DNA from: Coenobita brevimanus
Taxonomy: Eukaryota; Arthropoda; Malacostraca; Decapoda; Coenobitidae
Assembly (NCBI GenBank): GCA_032717465.1
Contig: CM064657.1
Coordinates: 19,688,232-19,752,231 of the forward strand
Reading direction: 5' to 3'
DNA length: 64,000 nt
Shown: positions 32,385 through 45,226 of the stretch, piece by piece
How positions within the stretch are numbered: the first letter of the stretch is position 1
Layout: the number at the start of each line of letters is the position of its first letter
Position numbers and translations under genes: made by a program
The notes under the pieces: generated by a model
Seen by the model: only the letters and a program-made list of their open reading frames with translations
The model's database searches: none
Told to the model about the DNA's origin: nothing

Positions 32385-33010
32385 CTCTGTTTATGGATAT
32401 CTCTAATGGATGGATGGTAGGAGGGGGGCTTGAGATATAGAATTCTGATCGAGATGTTGTATTGCTTTGCGTGTGATATGAATATGTGTTTCTTCATTGG
32501 TAGTGCTGGGGTGTTTGGAGGTGAGACGCGGTTGAGGAGGGTATAGTAATGATTGGTTATTTTTCTTGATATACAGTAGCTGTATTGTGTGACTTTGTCA
32601 TACAATGACAGGGTTATGTGTTGGCAAATTCCTTCTTTAACAAGGAGGAGTTTGCTTTCAAAATTGTTAATAAGCTGTGTGAGTGGTATTCGTCCTGCCT
32701 GTGATACTGAGTTGCGTATTCTCTATGGTCTGAAAGGTGTTGTTGTGGCTGTTAGATAGGATGAGGCCATAGGCCGACCTGATGTATTATTTTGTAGAAT
32801 AGGGGAACTGTAACTTTTTGTAATCAAACGTCTGTCCATGTTACTCAACTCAGTGCGTTGAGTCTGAGGGTGCACCACATCTTGATGTCTTGCATATTGT
32901 CCTTGAAGGTGAATTTAATGTCATATGTCACTCCAAGGATCTTAGTTGAGGCGGTGCATAGCACTGGTACACACACTCAAAAACGTATCGTTACAGGGGA
33001 GTCCGATGAG
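32385..33010 (-). pseudogene. LINE remnant (RT thumb region)
   Basis: On the minus strand near 32840-32945 it reads KILGVTYDIKFTFKDNM, the KILGVTFD motif that follows the palm in I/Jockey-type LINEs, then LRLNALS and, in another frame, TVPLFYKIIHQVGLWPHPI. Open piece 32381-32605 may be its C-terminus. Multiple stops. Confidence 0.65.
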
Positions 33011-33925
33011 TTCCGAACTGAACAATCTAGCTGTCTCGGTGGGGCTGGAGGGAGGCTGTTATCAGACTTTTCATTCGTGGTGTCAGTTTGTATCGCGCAG
33101 AAGGTTTAACGATACTTTTTTGAATGTGTGTACATCGCTAGGTGTGATGTTAGGGATATACTTTTTCTCATGATTGCTGCTGGTCATTAGTGTGGTGGTG
33201 GAGGTAATGCCAGTGACGGATATCATCATCATCATCATCGCTGGTTTCAGCACAGTCGCTCCAACATTGCTTTACTACCATATTCAACTCTTATTGACTG
33301 CTGCTCATTTTCGAGGTCATTTCTTTTTCTTCCATCTTTCCAGCTTAACCAACGCCTCCGAGATTCGCTCCGCCTGTTCATCATGCCACTATATTCCAAG
33401 ATAGAATAATCATCCTCCAGACGGACTTGTCGAACTTCAGTGGTTGGATACAGTCTTCTGTAACCCCTTCACGAAAGTGTTCTATTAAGATGAGAATAAT
33501 CATCAAGAAGTGGCAAGAATAATAATTATAACAATGACGTCCTGGGGCTGAAGGAGTTCAAAAGGGAAATTATTTAAGAAGCTATATGTCTTAACTTGAA
33601 AAAAATATGTACAGGTATGGTAATGATTAATAATGTTGCTTTCATAATTCCTATATTTACTGTATATGCCGACTGATCTGTCAAAGTTATCAGTGCATAT
33701 AAACTACCCTTCAGTACGAGGCGCCCGTCCCGAATTTACAAAGCAGTCTGGTGGTGGCTGGCATAATAGTACATCAAACATCCTCACTGAAGCCTTCCAA
33801 CTTCTACATTAGCCCGTTTTACCCGAGGCGTATAATTTTAGCTCATTCTTGCTACTTCCAGGTAATTATAATCAACTTCGGAATGGTTTCTTTCAGTGAA
33901 GGAGCCAGTGAAGACCATGGCCTGT
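33011..33925. other. Intergenic stretch with a short (ATC)n run
   Basis: (ATC)n at 33222-33239. No gene recognised. Confidence 0.4.
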
Positions 33926-33929
33926 ACTC

Positions 33930-34115
33930 TCCTCGGTTAAGGTGGATCCCTAGCACTTCTTGCTTAGCAATTTATTTTTGGATCGGGCAGGCTGATATCA
34001 TTTTGTGTCGTTAATTATGACTGAAGCAACACAAAAGACGATAGGAGTATATGCTAAGCAAAATAAATCGCTTAAGAAGAAGTGCTAGGAATCTTCCTTA
34101 ACCGACGAGAACACT
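33930..34115. repeat. Imperfect palindrome, ~185 bp
   Basis: The left arm ctcggttaagg...ccctagcacttct (33933-33963) recurs inverted as agaagtgctagga...ccttaaccga (34078-34106). An inner pair, ttttgtgt and acacaaaa, lies at 33999 and 34029. Probably a MITE. The segment gcaaaataaa(t/g)cgct also occurs at 41471, so it belongs to a dispersed family. Confidence 0.7.
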
Positions 34116-34977
<862 letters not shown>

Positions 34978-35123
34978 ATGCCAGCAGATGTGTGGATGAT
35001 ATAGATATGGTTATGTATGCATATTTTATTATGTGCCAACAGATGGGTATATTTAAGTGTTGAGAAGAGGGGAAAAACAAGCAGCGGATGTGTGAGTGTG
35101 ATAGTTGAGTCAGCATCCTCTTC

Positions 35124-35425
35124 TTACCAACCCCTTATCACCACCACAACAGCTCTATTCTTACCAACCCCTTATCACCACAACAACAGCTCTATTCGTA
35201 CCAACCCCTTATCACCACCACAACAGCTCTATTCGTACCAACCCCTTATTGTCACAACAGCTTTATTCTTACCAACCCCTTATCACCACTAAAACAGCTC
35301 TATTCTTACCAACCCATTACCGTCACATCAAAAGCTCTATTCTTACCAAACCCTCATCGTCACTACAACAGCTCTATTTTTATCAACCCCTTATCGCCAC
35401 AACAACAGGTCTATTCTCGTCAACA
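35124..35425 (+). repeat. 37-bp minisatellite, about 8 units
   Basis: The unit begins TTACCAACCCCTTATCACCA and ends CAGCTCTATTC. Because 37 is not a multiple of three, each frame reads the same three-unit peptide, which explains the overlapping Gln/Tyr/Pro-rich readings. One unit is 3 bp short (35235-35268). Confidence 0.9.
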
Positions 35426-36070
35426 TGCCAAACTTCAAAACATTTATTGCCTACCGATTTATTTTGGATATTGCACACTACTCCCCTAAAATTGCAGTTC
35501 CTCCATCTTGAATTCAGATTTGTTAAAGATAAATTAACACGTGAATATGGTGCTAGTCATGAAGAGGTGCTATGGAAAGGATGTAGAGCCGTCGCATTGT
35601 TTTTTACTGCCACTGAGCTACGTGAAATAAACTCTCAGAAGGACGAAAATCTAGGTCAAATTGGCGCGAAATTTGTATATGCTCTTGAGTCAGCGGCATC
35701 ATTTTATTATCGATATAGTTTCCTTCCATAACATTCAGTAGAATTTATTTTAATGTAAAATTATCAACCTGAATCGCTGAGGCAGTGGTGTTACGAAATC
35801 TCCAAGGCCATGGAAGATACCACTCGGATATGACGGACACATGTAGATAGTGTTAATTAAATACATATTCATGAGATATGCGAATACATATATGCATGAT
35901 AGCTACTCTGGCAAGGTATACAGCACATCTAGAAGCAACAGGATGCAAGGGAGAGATACCAAGCATTTGTTAATTAAGTATATGTTTATGAAACGGATAT
36001 TGTGCATGATAACCAAACTCACAAGATATTAATCAGGACATTTTATTTAGTATTCAAACTGTCATCTATT
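35426..36070. other. Unassigned stretch with an open tail and a diverged duplication
   Basis: The frame entering from the minisatellite stays open to 35731 (KLTREYGASHEEVLWKGCRA...), without recognised similarity. At 35849-35900 and 35970-36020 the sequence gttaatta...tatgtttatga is duplicated about 120 bp apart. Confidence 0.35.
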
Positions 36071-36074
36071 TTCT

Positions 36075-36350
36075 TTTTTCTGTTTTGCCTCAGTTGGAGC
36101 ATAGGGGCCCGGGGCTAGGCTACTCAGTCCTGACATTTAATGTAAGTTTGACCAGTCTCGCTCTTTACTCTGTCATTAAAATAATGTGATAAACCTAACC
36201 ACCCCCGTGATGCTAAATCCTTACTGGCCCAATTTGGTTGGCTCATTTTGACCTACTTGACCATGTAGCCACCATTTGGCTGTATGGTAACCACATGAGG
36301 TAAGAAATTGTTTTCTGGACTACACGAAACTCTGAATTATAACTCAGTGC
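36075..36350 (+). repeat. Family H dispersed repeat, diverged copy
   Basis: gcctcagttggagcatagg through accatttggctgtatggtaacc and a weakened hairpin (ttgttttctggactacacgaaac, 36307-36330, about 5 bp stem). Confidence 0.65.
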
Positions 36351-36504
36351 AGATTTACCATTACAAACCAATATTAAACCGTTTATGTTTAAGACAAATG
36401 TCCTGTTTCATTCAAGCTAACGCCAGATAAGGACGAACTAGGGCGGAAAATTGACACTGGACTCTCTTATTCACACATGACCACCCACCATAGCACTTTT
36501 GACC

Positions 36505-36690
36505 TTAACTTGGCCTAGATTTTCGTCCCTTTGCAGCTTTTATCACGTAGCTCTGACAAAGATGCTGTGGCTCTACATCCTTCCTAGAATACTTTTCGTG
36601 ACTTGCATCATATCCTACAGCTACTCTTTTATTACAACTCAGCGTTCAATATGGAGAGATGGCAGTTTTAGGTCAAGTTAGAATAAAAAC
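36505..36690 (+). repeat. Dispersed repeat Q, copy 1
   Basis: ttttcgtccctttgcagctt...acaactcagcgttcaatatgg aligns with 38453-38635 (ttttcgtctccttgcagctt...acaactcagcattcaagact). Function unknown. Confidence 0.6.
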
Positions 36691-36699
36691 AGTAATCAT

Positions 36700-38440
36700 A
36701 GTTTTACGTGGAACCTCAAGTTGTCCCTTCACAAAATCACATGATTCATTTATTTTATTTTTTTTAAGTTATCCTGAAAAACAGTTGGTGAGTAAATTAA
36801 TACAAAATACAGTAATCAGGTAAATGGCACTTCGTAAATGTGTACGTAACGCGACAAAAATAAATATTCATTGCTATTACGAGAAATAATCGAACTACAT
36901 ATAGATAGACACAGCATCCATGATCGAATTCACAGAACTCTCCTGGACTAAATGATTTTCTTGTGCTTAGAGAAAACTGTGTCAAAAGTTTTCTGAGAAG
37001 TTCTCTCTTTTCTGCAACTTTACGAGTACTACATCACTATTATTTAGACTCATTAATATACACTTTTCAAATGACTAGTTTCAATGCGTCAATATGCTCC
37101 TGAGAAATAGTACTTCTCAGACTAGTTTTGATGTGAGCTGAATAATTTCTTCCGCAGATTACTTAGGCGACCTAAAAAGGGAGAAGAGACTTGTACTCAA
37201 GGTTTATGATATGACAGGAGTCTGTCACTAAGCTGTACCTCTTAATTCTCTGGTTAAAAGGAAAATGCCCTCTCCACTGGATAAACATTATTTTGTTCAC
37301 CACTTTCATTTTCCCTTTCCATTCTTCCTCAGTGGTATTATTAATTGTTCTGATATTGTATTGTTCTTGTGCTACAGCTTTCATTCTACCCCGCTGTGCA
37401 ACCAAACACACTGTCACACTCTAAGTTCTCAGCAATTGTCCTGTTGCCGTATGAGCAAATATTTTCTGACATCCTGAAGGGCTGGGTAGCGTAGGCCATT
37501 AGTTCGTACCTGTTTGGAATTTCTGGGGTCCAAAAGTGACAGGTGCGGACCCTCACTTTGTCCAAACCCTGATTATGGTATTCATATTCATAAGCGCTCT
37601 ATATCAGCCACCTTCTCATCTTGAGCTTCTACACAAGACAATGCACAGCCAGATTTCAACATTACGGGAAATTCTTACGAAGTCGTGTTGCACGTGACTG
37701 TAGCTCCATCGTACTCAAACCTTCTTGCATTGTTGGTAAAACATAATGTAATCAAGGAAATGGGGGAGAATGGATCAGATTGCCTGGTAAGCGACGAACA
37801 CGGTGGTTGTAGAAGCGGTGTGATATGCGAGAATCAAATTTGACAGTCGTTGGATTATTGACTAGTAATGTAAGGCTTTTCTGTATTTCAAATTTTACCA
37901 AGAAATAGTGTGCGTAAAGTTATACCTGTGAGGTGGAGTCAAGATTCCGTGAACCTGAATGATAAGTGCTTGAGTGTGTGGCCCATTTGACTAGGCATTC
38001 TGTCGATTAGTTCTTCCACTTTCATGGTTTCCTCTTTCTTAGCTCTCTGCCTAGCTCACTCCATCCTTACGTGGGAAAAAGAGGTCGGGATGATGATCAT
38101 GATGATGATCATGATGATGCTGATGATAAAAACTGAGAAATGTAAGCTTAAATATGAACAGATAAATAAAAATTGATGTCTTCGAGTACTTTGCTACTTA
38201 TCATCTTCCAGTGTCTTGTGTTCAGGCTCCTAACATATGAAGCATATGCATGAAGTACAACCATAACTGGACGCTGTGGTTTTTCAAGTCTGGCCGTTAA
38301 CAAACAAAATTTTCTGTAAATTAGTTCACCATAATAGCCGTGCACATAATACACAAAATAGTCAAGTTGTACCATATTTGTTTTTGTAACATTAATAATT
38401 TCTTTTCCATCCATATTCTGTAATAAACTGTGTTTACTCT
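36700..38440. other. Intergenic stretch, no gene recognised
   Basis: Contains a gatgatgatcatgatgatg patch at 38089-38125. Only short open frames. Confidence 0.4.
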
Positions 38441-38452
38441 CATTTGACTCAT

Positions 38453-38635
38453 ATTTTCGTCTCCTTGCAGCTTATTTCGCGTAGCTCAATGGAAGGAAAA
38501 GATAATCATAAGCCTCTTCATTCTCTCCATTGCATTTCTTCATGGCTACCGTTATGTTTTAGTGTCAGCTCATTGTTACAACTCAGCATTCAAGACTGAG
38601 AGATGGTAATTTAAACCAAGTTAGAGTAATAAGAA
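38453..38635 (+). repeat. Dispersed repeat Q, copy 2
   Basis: Second copy of the 36505-36690 sequence, same strand, about 75 percent alike by eye. Confidence 0.6.
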
Positions 38636-38679
38636 TGTAGGTATGCTTCATTTTAATCGGGTAGCCTGGCCGGACCACA

Positions 38680-38917
38680 AGGAATTTTCCTGGTGCTCTC
38701 CAAGGCCAGTCAATTTTCCAGGTGCTGTCTATGGCCAGTCAATTTTCCTGGTGCTCTCTATGGCCAGCTAATTTTCCTGGTGCTCTCTATGGCCAATTAG
38801 TTTTCCTGACTCTCTGTATGGCAAATTAATTTTCCTGGCTCTCTCTATGACCAGCTAATTTTTCTGGCTCTCTCTATGACCAGCTAATTTTTCTGGTGCT
38901 CTCTATGGCCAGTCCAG
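38680..38917 (+). repeat. 29-bp minisatellite, about 8 units
   Basis: The unit is aattttcctggtgctctcta plus tggccagct. Markers are at 38712, 38741 and 38770, then at about 28-29 bp intervals to 38884. Later units lose the ggtg step. Confidence 0.9.
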
Positions 38918-39011
38918 CCTTGATGTCAGATGATTTTATTCAGCTTTAAGTGAAACAGGCGCATGAGATAGATAATGAAGCTGAATGGAATTTCATATCA
39001 TTATTTCGGAA

Positions 39012-39187
<176 letters not shown>

Positions 39188-39374
39188 TATATCCCATTGG
39201 AGCCCGGTGTCCTGAATATTGGACAGAACTGGGATTTTTCGATTCTTTATAAAGTAGGGAACCCCGGGTAGGGACCTATGAGCTTCGCGACTATAAGCCG
39301 ATAGGCGGAGGGCGGTACGCTTAGGACAAGCCAGCCCCATGCCTCGCCCAGCACCCTGGGGATCCAATGGGATA
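39188..39374. mobile_element. Small TIR element inserted in a (TA)n tract
   Basis: Left end atatcccattggagccc, right end (inverted) atatcccattggatccc: 16 of 17 positions match. It is surrounded on both sides by (TA)n, as expected for TA-target insertion, though the exact duplicate cannot be told apart from the microsatellite. No coding capacity. Confidence 0.75.
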
Positions 39375-39376
39375 TA

Positions 39377-39378
<2 letters not shown>

Positions 39379-39451
<73 letters not shown>
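39379..39451. repeat. (TA)n microsatellite
   Basis: About 36 TA units. Confidence 0.9.
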
Positions 39452-39452
<1 letters not shown>

Positions 39453-39463
39453 TGTTTATATAT

Positions 39464-40150
39464 CGAGCCTCTGTGGTACAGTGGTATAGTGTGCGTTTCG
39501 TACACGGGTGAACCAGGGTTTGCGCTCCGCCAGGGTAATAAACTTTGGGATGGTTAACCCAGCCACGTACTGCATTGGCGGACACAAGGGGTGCTGTGGT
39601 TGAACCAATGTCGCATACTATAAAGTATGCTTGCACCCAGTCGACTCGCGCGGGCCGATTACACTTGGTTCACAGACTACACACACATCCAAAGTCACTC
39701 CAACACTACAGTTACACTTACAAGCACTTCTCACCCTACATACAATCTCTACCAGACAGCCTAAGCCACTTGGTAGAGATACATTGGCTGTATCGTCCCG
39801 ACTTCGGTCGGGAAAGGCCGGTCCTACAGTGGATACTTAAACGGCTGATGATGATGATATCTATCTATCTATCTATATACCTAGGCTGCTACCCCCAAGG
39901 AAAGAGAGGTAGCCGAGACAGGACGACACACTCCCCATTTACTCATCCATTCAAACACATTCATTCGCATCTTAGCCCCAAAGGGGAGAACGGACTGATC
40001 CTCACCGCACCACACCGCACAAGGGTCAACTGCGCAATGCAATCAGTGACATCAACATCAGTGCCCAACAGCAGTGCTGGTTTACCCCTGCCACATCATA
40101 ACAGACCCATCCCCTTACCCGCACCTGACCTGACTAGCTGATGATATATA
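39464..40150 (+). mobile_element. tRNA-derived SINE, copy 2, with RTE piece in its tail
   Basis: Head A box TGGTACAGTGG (39474-39484) and a decayed B box near 39517 (ggtttgcgctcc). The body matches 20310-20685 closely. Its tail ctgatgat at 39845-39852 is repeated at 40138-40145, flanking the RTE fragment, after which the TA-rich tail resumes. Confidence 0.85.
39853..40137 (-). mobile_element. RTE-like LINE 3' UTR fragment (copy D)
   Basis: The minus strand matches 62640-62905 (downstream of the RTE C-terminus there), including gtgcgggtaaggggatggg and ggctaagatgcgaatgaatg, and ends in the tetranucleotide (ATCT/AGAT)n tail at 39859-39876. Only the 3' ~280 bp is present. Target duplicate ctgatgat. 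Confidence 0.85.
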
Positions 40151-40811
40151 TATAAAATGCCAAATCACAACAGGATCATGCCAAATACATTATTGATATT
40201 CAGATTGGTTGTTATGGCAACTCAGTCATTGGACAGTCCAGCCATGTGAAGTTTGTCAAAAAACCCGCGAAATCTTTCTAAGCAAATCGGTGTTTATAGA
40301 GTAGGCTGGAATGCTATTACATAATTTCCGCATTCCAGACTGGATTACTTTCATCCTCGATATATTTATCTATCCTCGCAAGCTCGAAGCTATTTCATTG
40401 ATTGTTGGGAATAGGTTTTGAACAGGAGAGATTAGACGCAGCCTTCACCAACTCATTCACTATGAAGTGGGAAAGGGTGTTCCTTTGTTGATTAAATTTG
40501 TTTGGGAATGGAAAGAATAAGAAAAGAGAATTATAGTGAGAGGTCTCAACATGAATGTAGTTATTGTAGAGTGGGAGCCCATGTTGCCTGATGGCATATC
40601 TAACTCACACCTGGAAGATCTGAAGTTTTATTCTCTGATCAACCAAACGAGTTTTATTATTTCTGATGTGTCTTCTAATGTTTTTGCTATAAGAGACCTC
40701 TCCTAAATTTAATATTATTGGCCACCTGTGAGCTTTGGACTACAATGAAGTTCAAAATATCGACATTGATTTGTTTTATTATCACCAAAAATAACATCAA
40801 AAGTAGATTAA
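40151..40811. other. AT-rich spacer
   Basis: No gene or repeat recognised. Confidence 0.4.
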
Positions 40812-40990
40812 TGTCGAGTGAAGATAGCTTTGACATAATATCAAGTACTTGCTGAAGAATGTTATTATTCGATTTAGTCGAAAATAAGGAAAATAACTGT
40901 TTCTCAAACATTCTCGGCAAAATGGAAGCATGACATTGTATAGCAAGTACTTGATATTGTGTTAAAGCTATATTCGCTCTTTTTCGTGTG
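40812..40990. repeat. Palindromic element, ~180 bp
   Basis: A perfect 16-bp inverted pair, atatcaagtacttgct (40838-40853) and agcaagtacttgatat, lies within longer arms (gatagcttt...cataatatc and its inverse with gatattgtgttaaagctat). Loop about 75 bp. MITE-like, no coding capacity. Confidence 0.7.
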
Positions 40991-41293
40991 TGTTTTAAAC
41001 ACGATTTGTGGTAGTCCTGCAAAAATTACCGGTGTCGATATTTTCAACTTCCATGTGGCCTCAAGCTTGTAAGTAGCCAATTTGTCTGAGAGGGGTAATA
41101 TTTAGATACAAGTAAATGCAGACGTCGTACACAATAGGACTTAGCGAAACTACTTGCTATCCTTCCAGTACCAGACGACTCATCTAATGTAAATAAACTC
41201 GTTTGCCGTCACCACGAATGGCACCTAGGGTCATATTCTAGGTATATCGGATACTTCGTAGCATTTTTTTTTCATTTTGGCGATTTATTATGC

Positions 41294-41295
<2 letters not shown>

Positions 41296-41352
<57 letters not shown>
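41296..41352. repeat. (TA)n microsatellite
   Basis: About 28 TA units. Confidence 0.9.
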
Positions 41353-41354
<2 letters not shown>

Positions 41355-41540
41355 GTGTCCTACTCTGGGCAAAGGCTTCAAGGCCTATTTCCTTATATTC
41401 GCGTCATTTATTTATTTTTTTATCAACATGGTTAGCCTCAGGAACGAGCAGGAGGATAAAATGTGCATTACGCAAAATAAAGCGCTAAGGAAGAGGTGCC
41501 ACAAGTTACTTACTCTTTTAATGCACCAAAAACCAAAATG
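41353..41540 (+). repeat. Dispersed repeat with tactctgggcaaaggcttc
   Basis: The start matches 4240-4270; the gcaaaataaagcgctaagga part matches the palindrome right arm near 34058. Confidence 0.5.
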
Positions 41541-42170
41541 CCTTACTGGAGATTACATTTATTTCCTTCATTACAAAGCGTCTCTCTAAATTTAAAAACA
41601 TATTCTTGTCGGCCGCTTAAACAATGAGTTACAAGCAACATGAAAGGGATACTTAGTACAATAACAGCTAATACGAGTATATCTGATAACCCTCTCATGG
41701 CTGGGACTACTCTATTATTGCATTATTCATCTTTCCTGTGGGGATCAACTCTGCAAAATCTAGAACGACTTAAAAAAAAAATGCTAGGAGCAAGAAAGCA
41801 CACCCCTTATCATGTGCGTCACAGTCATGGGCCGGAGCAGGGAAAGGACATCCGGAAGCCTCAGTGAAGGAGAGAATATTGCAGTGGACGGTTGTGGGTT
41901 ATTGCTGCTGACTCTCAGTTACAGTAGAGTGGGTGATTCTTCTTATAGGTGGGTGATTCTTCTGTATGTGGGAAATTTATTACACGCAGATATCGCGAGT
42001 AGTACGTTTTTCTACTGTAAGATGACCCAACTCATTGAAGGTTTCAACAAAAAGCAACCCTTAATGAAAACCACACAAGCAGCTGCAGACATATTCAGAA
42101 TACCAAGATATATCCTTATAAAATCTCAAACAGAAGCATGCAAGGCAATAACAGGAAGAGGATAACCAAC
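41541..42170. other. Unassigned stretch
   Basis: Weak LINE-like peptide (LERLKKKMLGA) near 41762, and a gggtgattctt duplication at 41931-41960. Not enough for a call. Confidence 0.3.
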
Positions 42171-42174
42171 TTCC

Positions 42175-42540
42175 ATTTACGTATACAGGCCCAGGTATTC
42201 TACCAACTGAATATTTCCCCAATATCCAACAGTGTCCCTCGGGGCACAGTCATCTCACCTTTACCGTGTAACCTCCTCCCCAACGAACCGTCAGCGCCTT
42301 CCTCTTGCACTAACATTGCAGACCTATGTTGCTGACCAACCAGTATTTTCACAATACTCCGAAACTCGGCAAACAGTAGGCCAACTGCAATCGTAGGTTA
42401 TTTACACTTAAAACACTGGCTTAGACAGAACAGATTAACTGTTTCATAAACTAAAATTCTGTCACTCTTTTCATTCCAAACAAAAACGAGTCTCAAATAC
42501 AACTTCAAGTCCCATCCTTAACCAGTCAATCGCATTTCAA
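42175..42540 (+). pseudogene. LINE RT palm remnant
   Basis: SNSVPRGTVISPLPCNL matches the GVPQG...SPLLFN motif of LINE RT. A degraded catalytic box follows (TYVADQ near 42325, where YADD is expected). After a frameshift come short thumb-region traces (LKFCHSF). Plus strand, heavily decayed. Confidence 0.6.
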
Positions 42541-42835
42541 AAATATAAAATTCTCATTTTTTTTAGGATGCACTCATGACTTTCGATACACAAGCAACAT
42601 CGGTGCATACTTCGTATATACGTCGTAAAGTTGGCGCCTTGAAAGCATCCACAAGCACTGCCATCGGACAACATAAAGAATAAATGAAAGTAGTCTGTAA
42701 ACAGTTCCTTCTAAGGACAGTTTACTACACGAGCCCATGCTGAGCCCAGAGCTTATCAACTAGACAAAAAAATCAGTAACACTAAACAAACTTTTAAGGA
42801 GAATGAAGTTTGCATAAAGATCCATCCATCCATCC

Positions 42836-43330
42836 ATCTATCATCCAATCCTACATTGCCTCATGAGGAGCGTAGGAGCCCGAGGCTAGGCAGTTGGTAC
42901 CGATATTTAAGATGAGAGTGACCAGCCTTATTCATCCCTGAGTGGCATTACATAAGCGATCAACCCCAACCACCCCCTAGATATAAACCTTCACCGGCTC
43001 AATCCGATTGGAGCGCAATAGTTACCCAATAAACCACCAGGCGCCAAAATTTGGTTATATGGTTACCATCCAGCGTAGTAAAAGGTTTCCTGGTGTAAAG
43101 GAAACCATTTGGCATGTCACTCAGTGTAGAGTCACCCACAGGCAGAAGGAAGAGGAAAGAACGAAGGAAAGAAAGACAGAAGAGGAAGTGTAACTTACCC
43201 GTAGGCAGAAGGACAAGGAAAGACTGAAGGAAAGGAAGACAGAAGAGGATGGAAGGAAAGAATTTTGGAGGAGAGGAATGGGCAAACAGTCGACAGCAGC
43301 ACTACATCGAGTGAGTGGATGGTGAGCGCA
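42836..43330 (+). repeat. Family H dispersed repeat, near-complete copy
   Basis: From a (CATC)n start through cctcatgaggagcgtaggagc, the hairpin region (ggtttcc at 43084 and ggaaacc at 43100), a purine-rich zone with a ~60-bp duplication (43140-43255), and a tail gtcgacagcagcactacatc. It supplies the order used to define the family. Confidence 0.75.
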
Positions 43331-44040
43331 ATATAAATCACTTGCATAAAAAAGTACTGTACTCCCAGCAAGGATTACATTTAAATGAGGTGGACGATGT
43401 TCAGTGCCTCAGCACAGCAATCATCCTAACCATACAGTATTATGTTTCACCACCCTCATCCTAAAGAAATAAAAAAAAAGAAGAGTGTTCAAACGATTGA
43501 CAGGATATTTCAACATCTCGCCTCCACACAGTACTCCACATATACACAAACGCATACCACCACAGCCGTTCTAAGCCTGCACCCCAACAATATCCTTCAT
43601 TAACCGACACGAGCGCGCCTAATGAGATTACGATGAGGCCATCACCATTCCCTCCTTCAGTACTAACACAAAATACAAATCACATACAGTCCACTATGGT
43701 CTCATTGTAATACACCATCGCATCTCACAGCACACTAACAACATGAAATTCACTATCAAAATCCAGGCTATCCTTCAGCGTAAGTTCAGCAAAAGACCTC
43801 TGGGAGTGGACGGGTGACGAGGCTGGCTTTCTGTAGCTCATTGGATTCACCTCCTCAATACCCTGATGTCCCAAAAACGTAGGTATTTTGCAGTGACCCA
43901 TATACGAGTATAGCGCTCCGCTCCCACTCCCTATGTATGTGTTAGTATCTACCCTATATCGCTTAGTGATTTCTTGCTCTGCCACCACAACCATGCCCAA
44001 ACTAGCTAACTGAGCCTCCCTGCATCACAAAGAAAGATAC
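43331..44040. other. Intergenic stretch
   Basis: Nothing recognised; an A-rich run lies at 43460-43482. Confidence 0.4.
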
Positions 44041-44740
44041 TGCAGCGTGAGTTGCTGCTGGAGCGCTATATATGGGCCGTTCCGTATTTTTTATTGTAAT
44101 TTTGTTGTAGGTAGTGACTCTATTACATTTTGGGATTCTCAGCACTATGTGAGATTTAACAATATTATTGTACAGGTGATTCCGTTGTAAATATTAATGT
44201 GGGTGATGATTCTATTGTTGGTGGTGCACATATGACAGGTTGATATTGTATGAGATTCCTACTGTAGATGAGGATTTCATTGTAGGTAGTGGCTGTTTTG
44301 TAGGGGAGTCTATTGTAAGTGGTCATTTCAGTGTAGGTGGGATGCTGGTTTAGTTTGTAATTCTGTTGTAAATAGTAATTATAATGTATGAGATTATCCT
44401 ATTCTGGGTGGTGCTTCTGTGAAGCACGTGGTGATTCTGTTCTTTGTGATTACTATCGTAGGTGGTAATTCTTTTGCAGATGGGTATTTGGGAGATTCTA
44501 GAGGAGGAGATTACATTTACAGTGAGGATTCATTTGTAGATTATATCCGTATTAATAGGTGATTGATTCGATATTGTACAGTAGTTGTGTGTTGTAGGTT
44601 GGTTATTCTGTTTAAGGTGTGTGTTTCTCTTATAGGACGAAATAGTATTGCAAACAGGTAATAACGATATTTAATTTTGTTATATGTGATGATTCTATTA
44701 TAATGCTGTGATTCTGCTGCAGGTGGGCAATTCTTAACCC
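44041..44740 (+). repeat. Degenerate ~20-bp tandem repeat
   Basis: Many loose copies of gtgattctattgtaggtggt with irregular spacing and heavy drift across about 700 bp. Ancient minisatellite. Confidence 0.6.
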
Positions 44741-44758
44741 TGTTGGTGCTGCTGAGGA

Positions 44759-44880
44759 ATGATGACGAATAAAAATGCGAGACGGAGAGGAAGCCTGAGA
44801 AAGAATGGCTGGACTCGGAGTTATCTGGCCACGATCATTGTACTGGTGTGCTGTGCTGCTGCTGGCGGTGAGGATGGTGA
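44759..44880 (+). CDS. Possible signal-peptide exon (weak candidate)
   Basis: From ATG at 44759 (44762 is an alternative) the frame has a basic N-terminus, then YLATIIVLVCCAAAGG, which looks like a signal-peptide hydrophobic core with a small-residue cleavage region. A strong donor-like GGTGAGTGGG lies at 44876-44885. No acceptor or second exon is identified and the flank is a transposon, so it may be chance. Confidence 0.2.
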
Positions 44881-45226
44881 GTGGGAGAGGAAGAGGGGCT
44901 GGATGAGAGGTAGTGACGAAGAGAGAGTCTATAGACTGAGAGACTGGACAACCAGCATGTTGGTACAGCAAATGGATGTTTGCTGGGCATCACTCACATT
45001 CTGCATACACCTTATCAACCGCAGCTGCTTTCCCATTTTTCAGCCGCTTTACAGCGTTCTTTACCTCTGGAAGTGTCACGTTTCCTGGCACTGCATTCCT
45101 TCTCTGTACACCCCCCAAACCAATCATGTTAACGGTCGCTTTACTTTCTCTATTCCCATTCATCAGACTTTCAAAATATTCTTTCCATCTGGTCCTTACT
45201 TCATCCCCATGAGAATAATCTACCAC

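Noticed and set aside
35124..35425. CRISPR-like array
   Set aside because: The 37-bp units are contiguous with no unique spacers, and the context is eukaryotic.
35105..35731. 208-codon open frame rich in Gln, Tyr and Pro
   Set aside because: The first half is the 37-bp minisatellite read in frame rotation; the rest has no recognised similarity.
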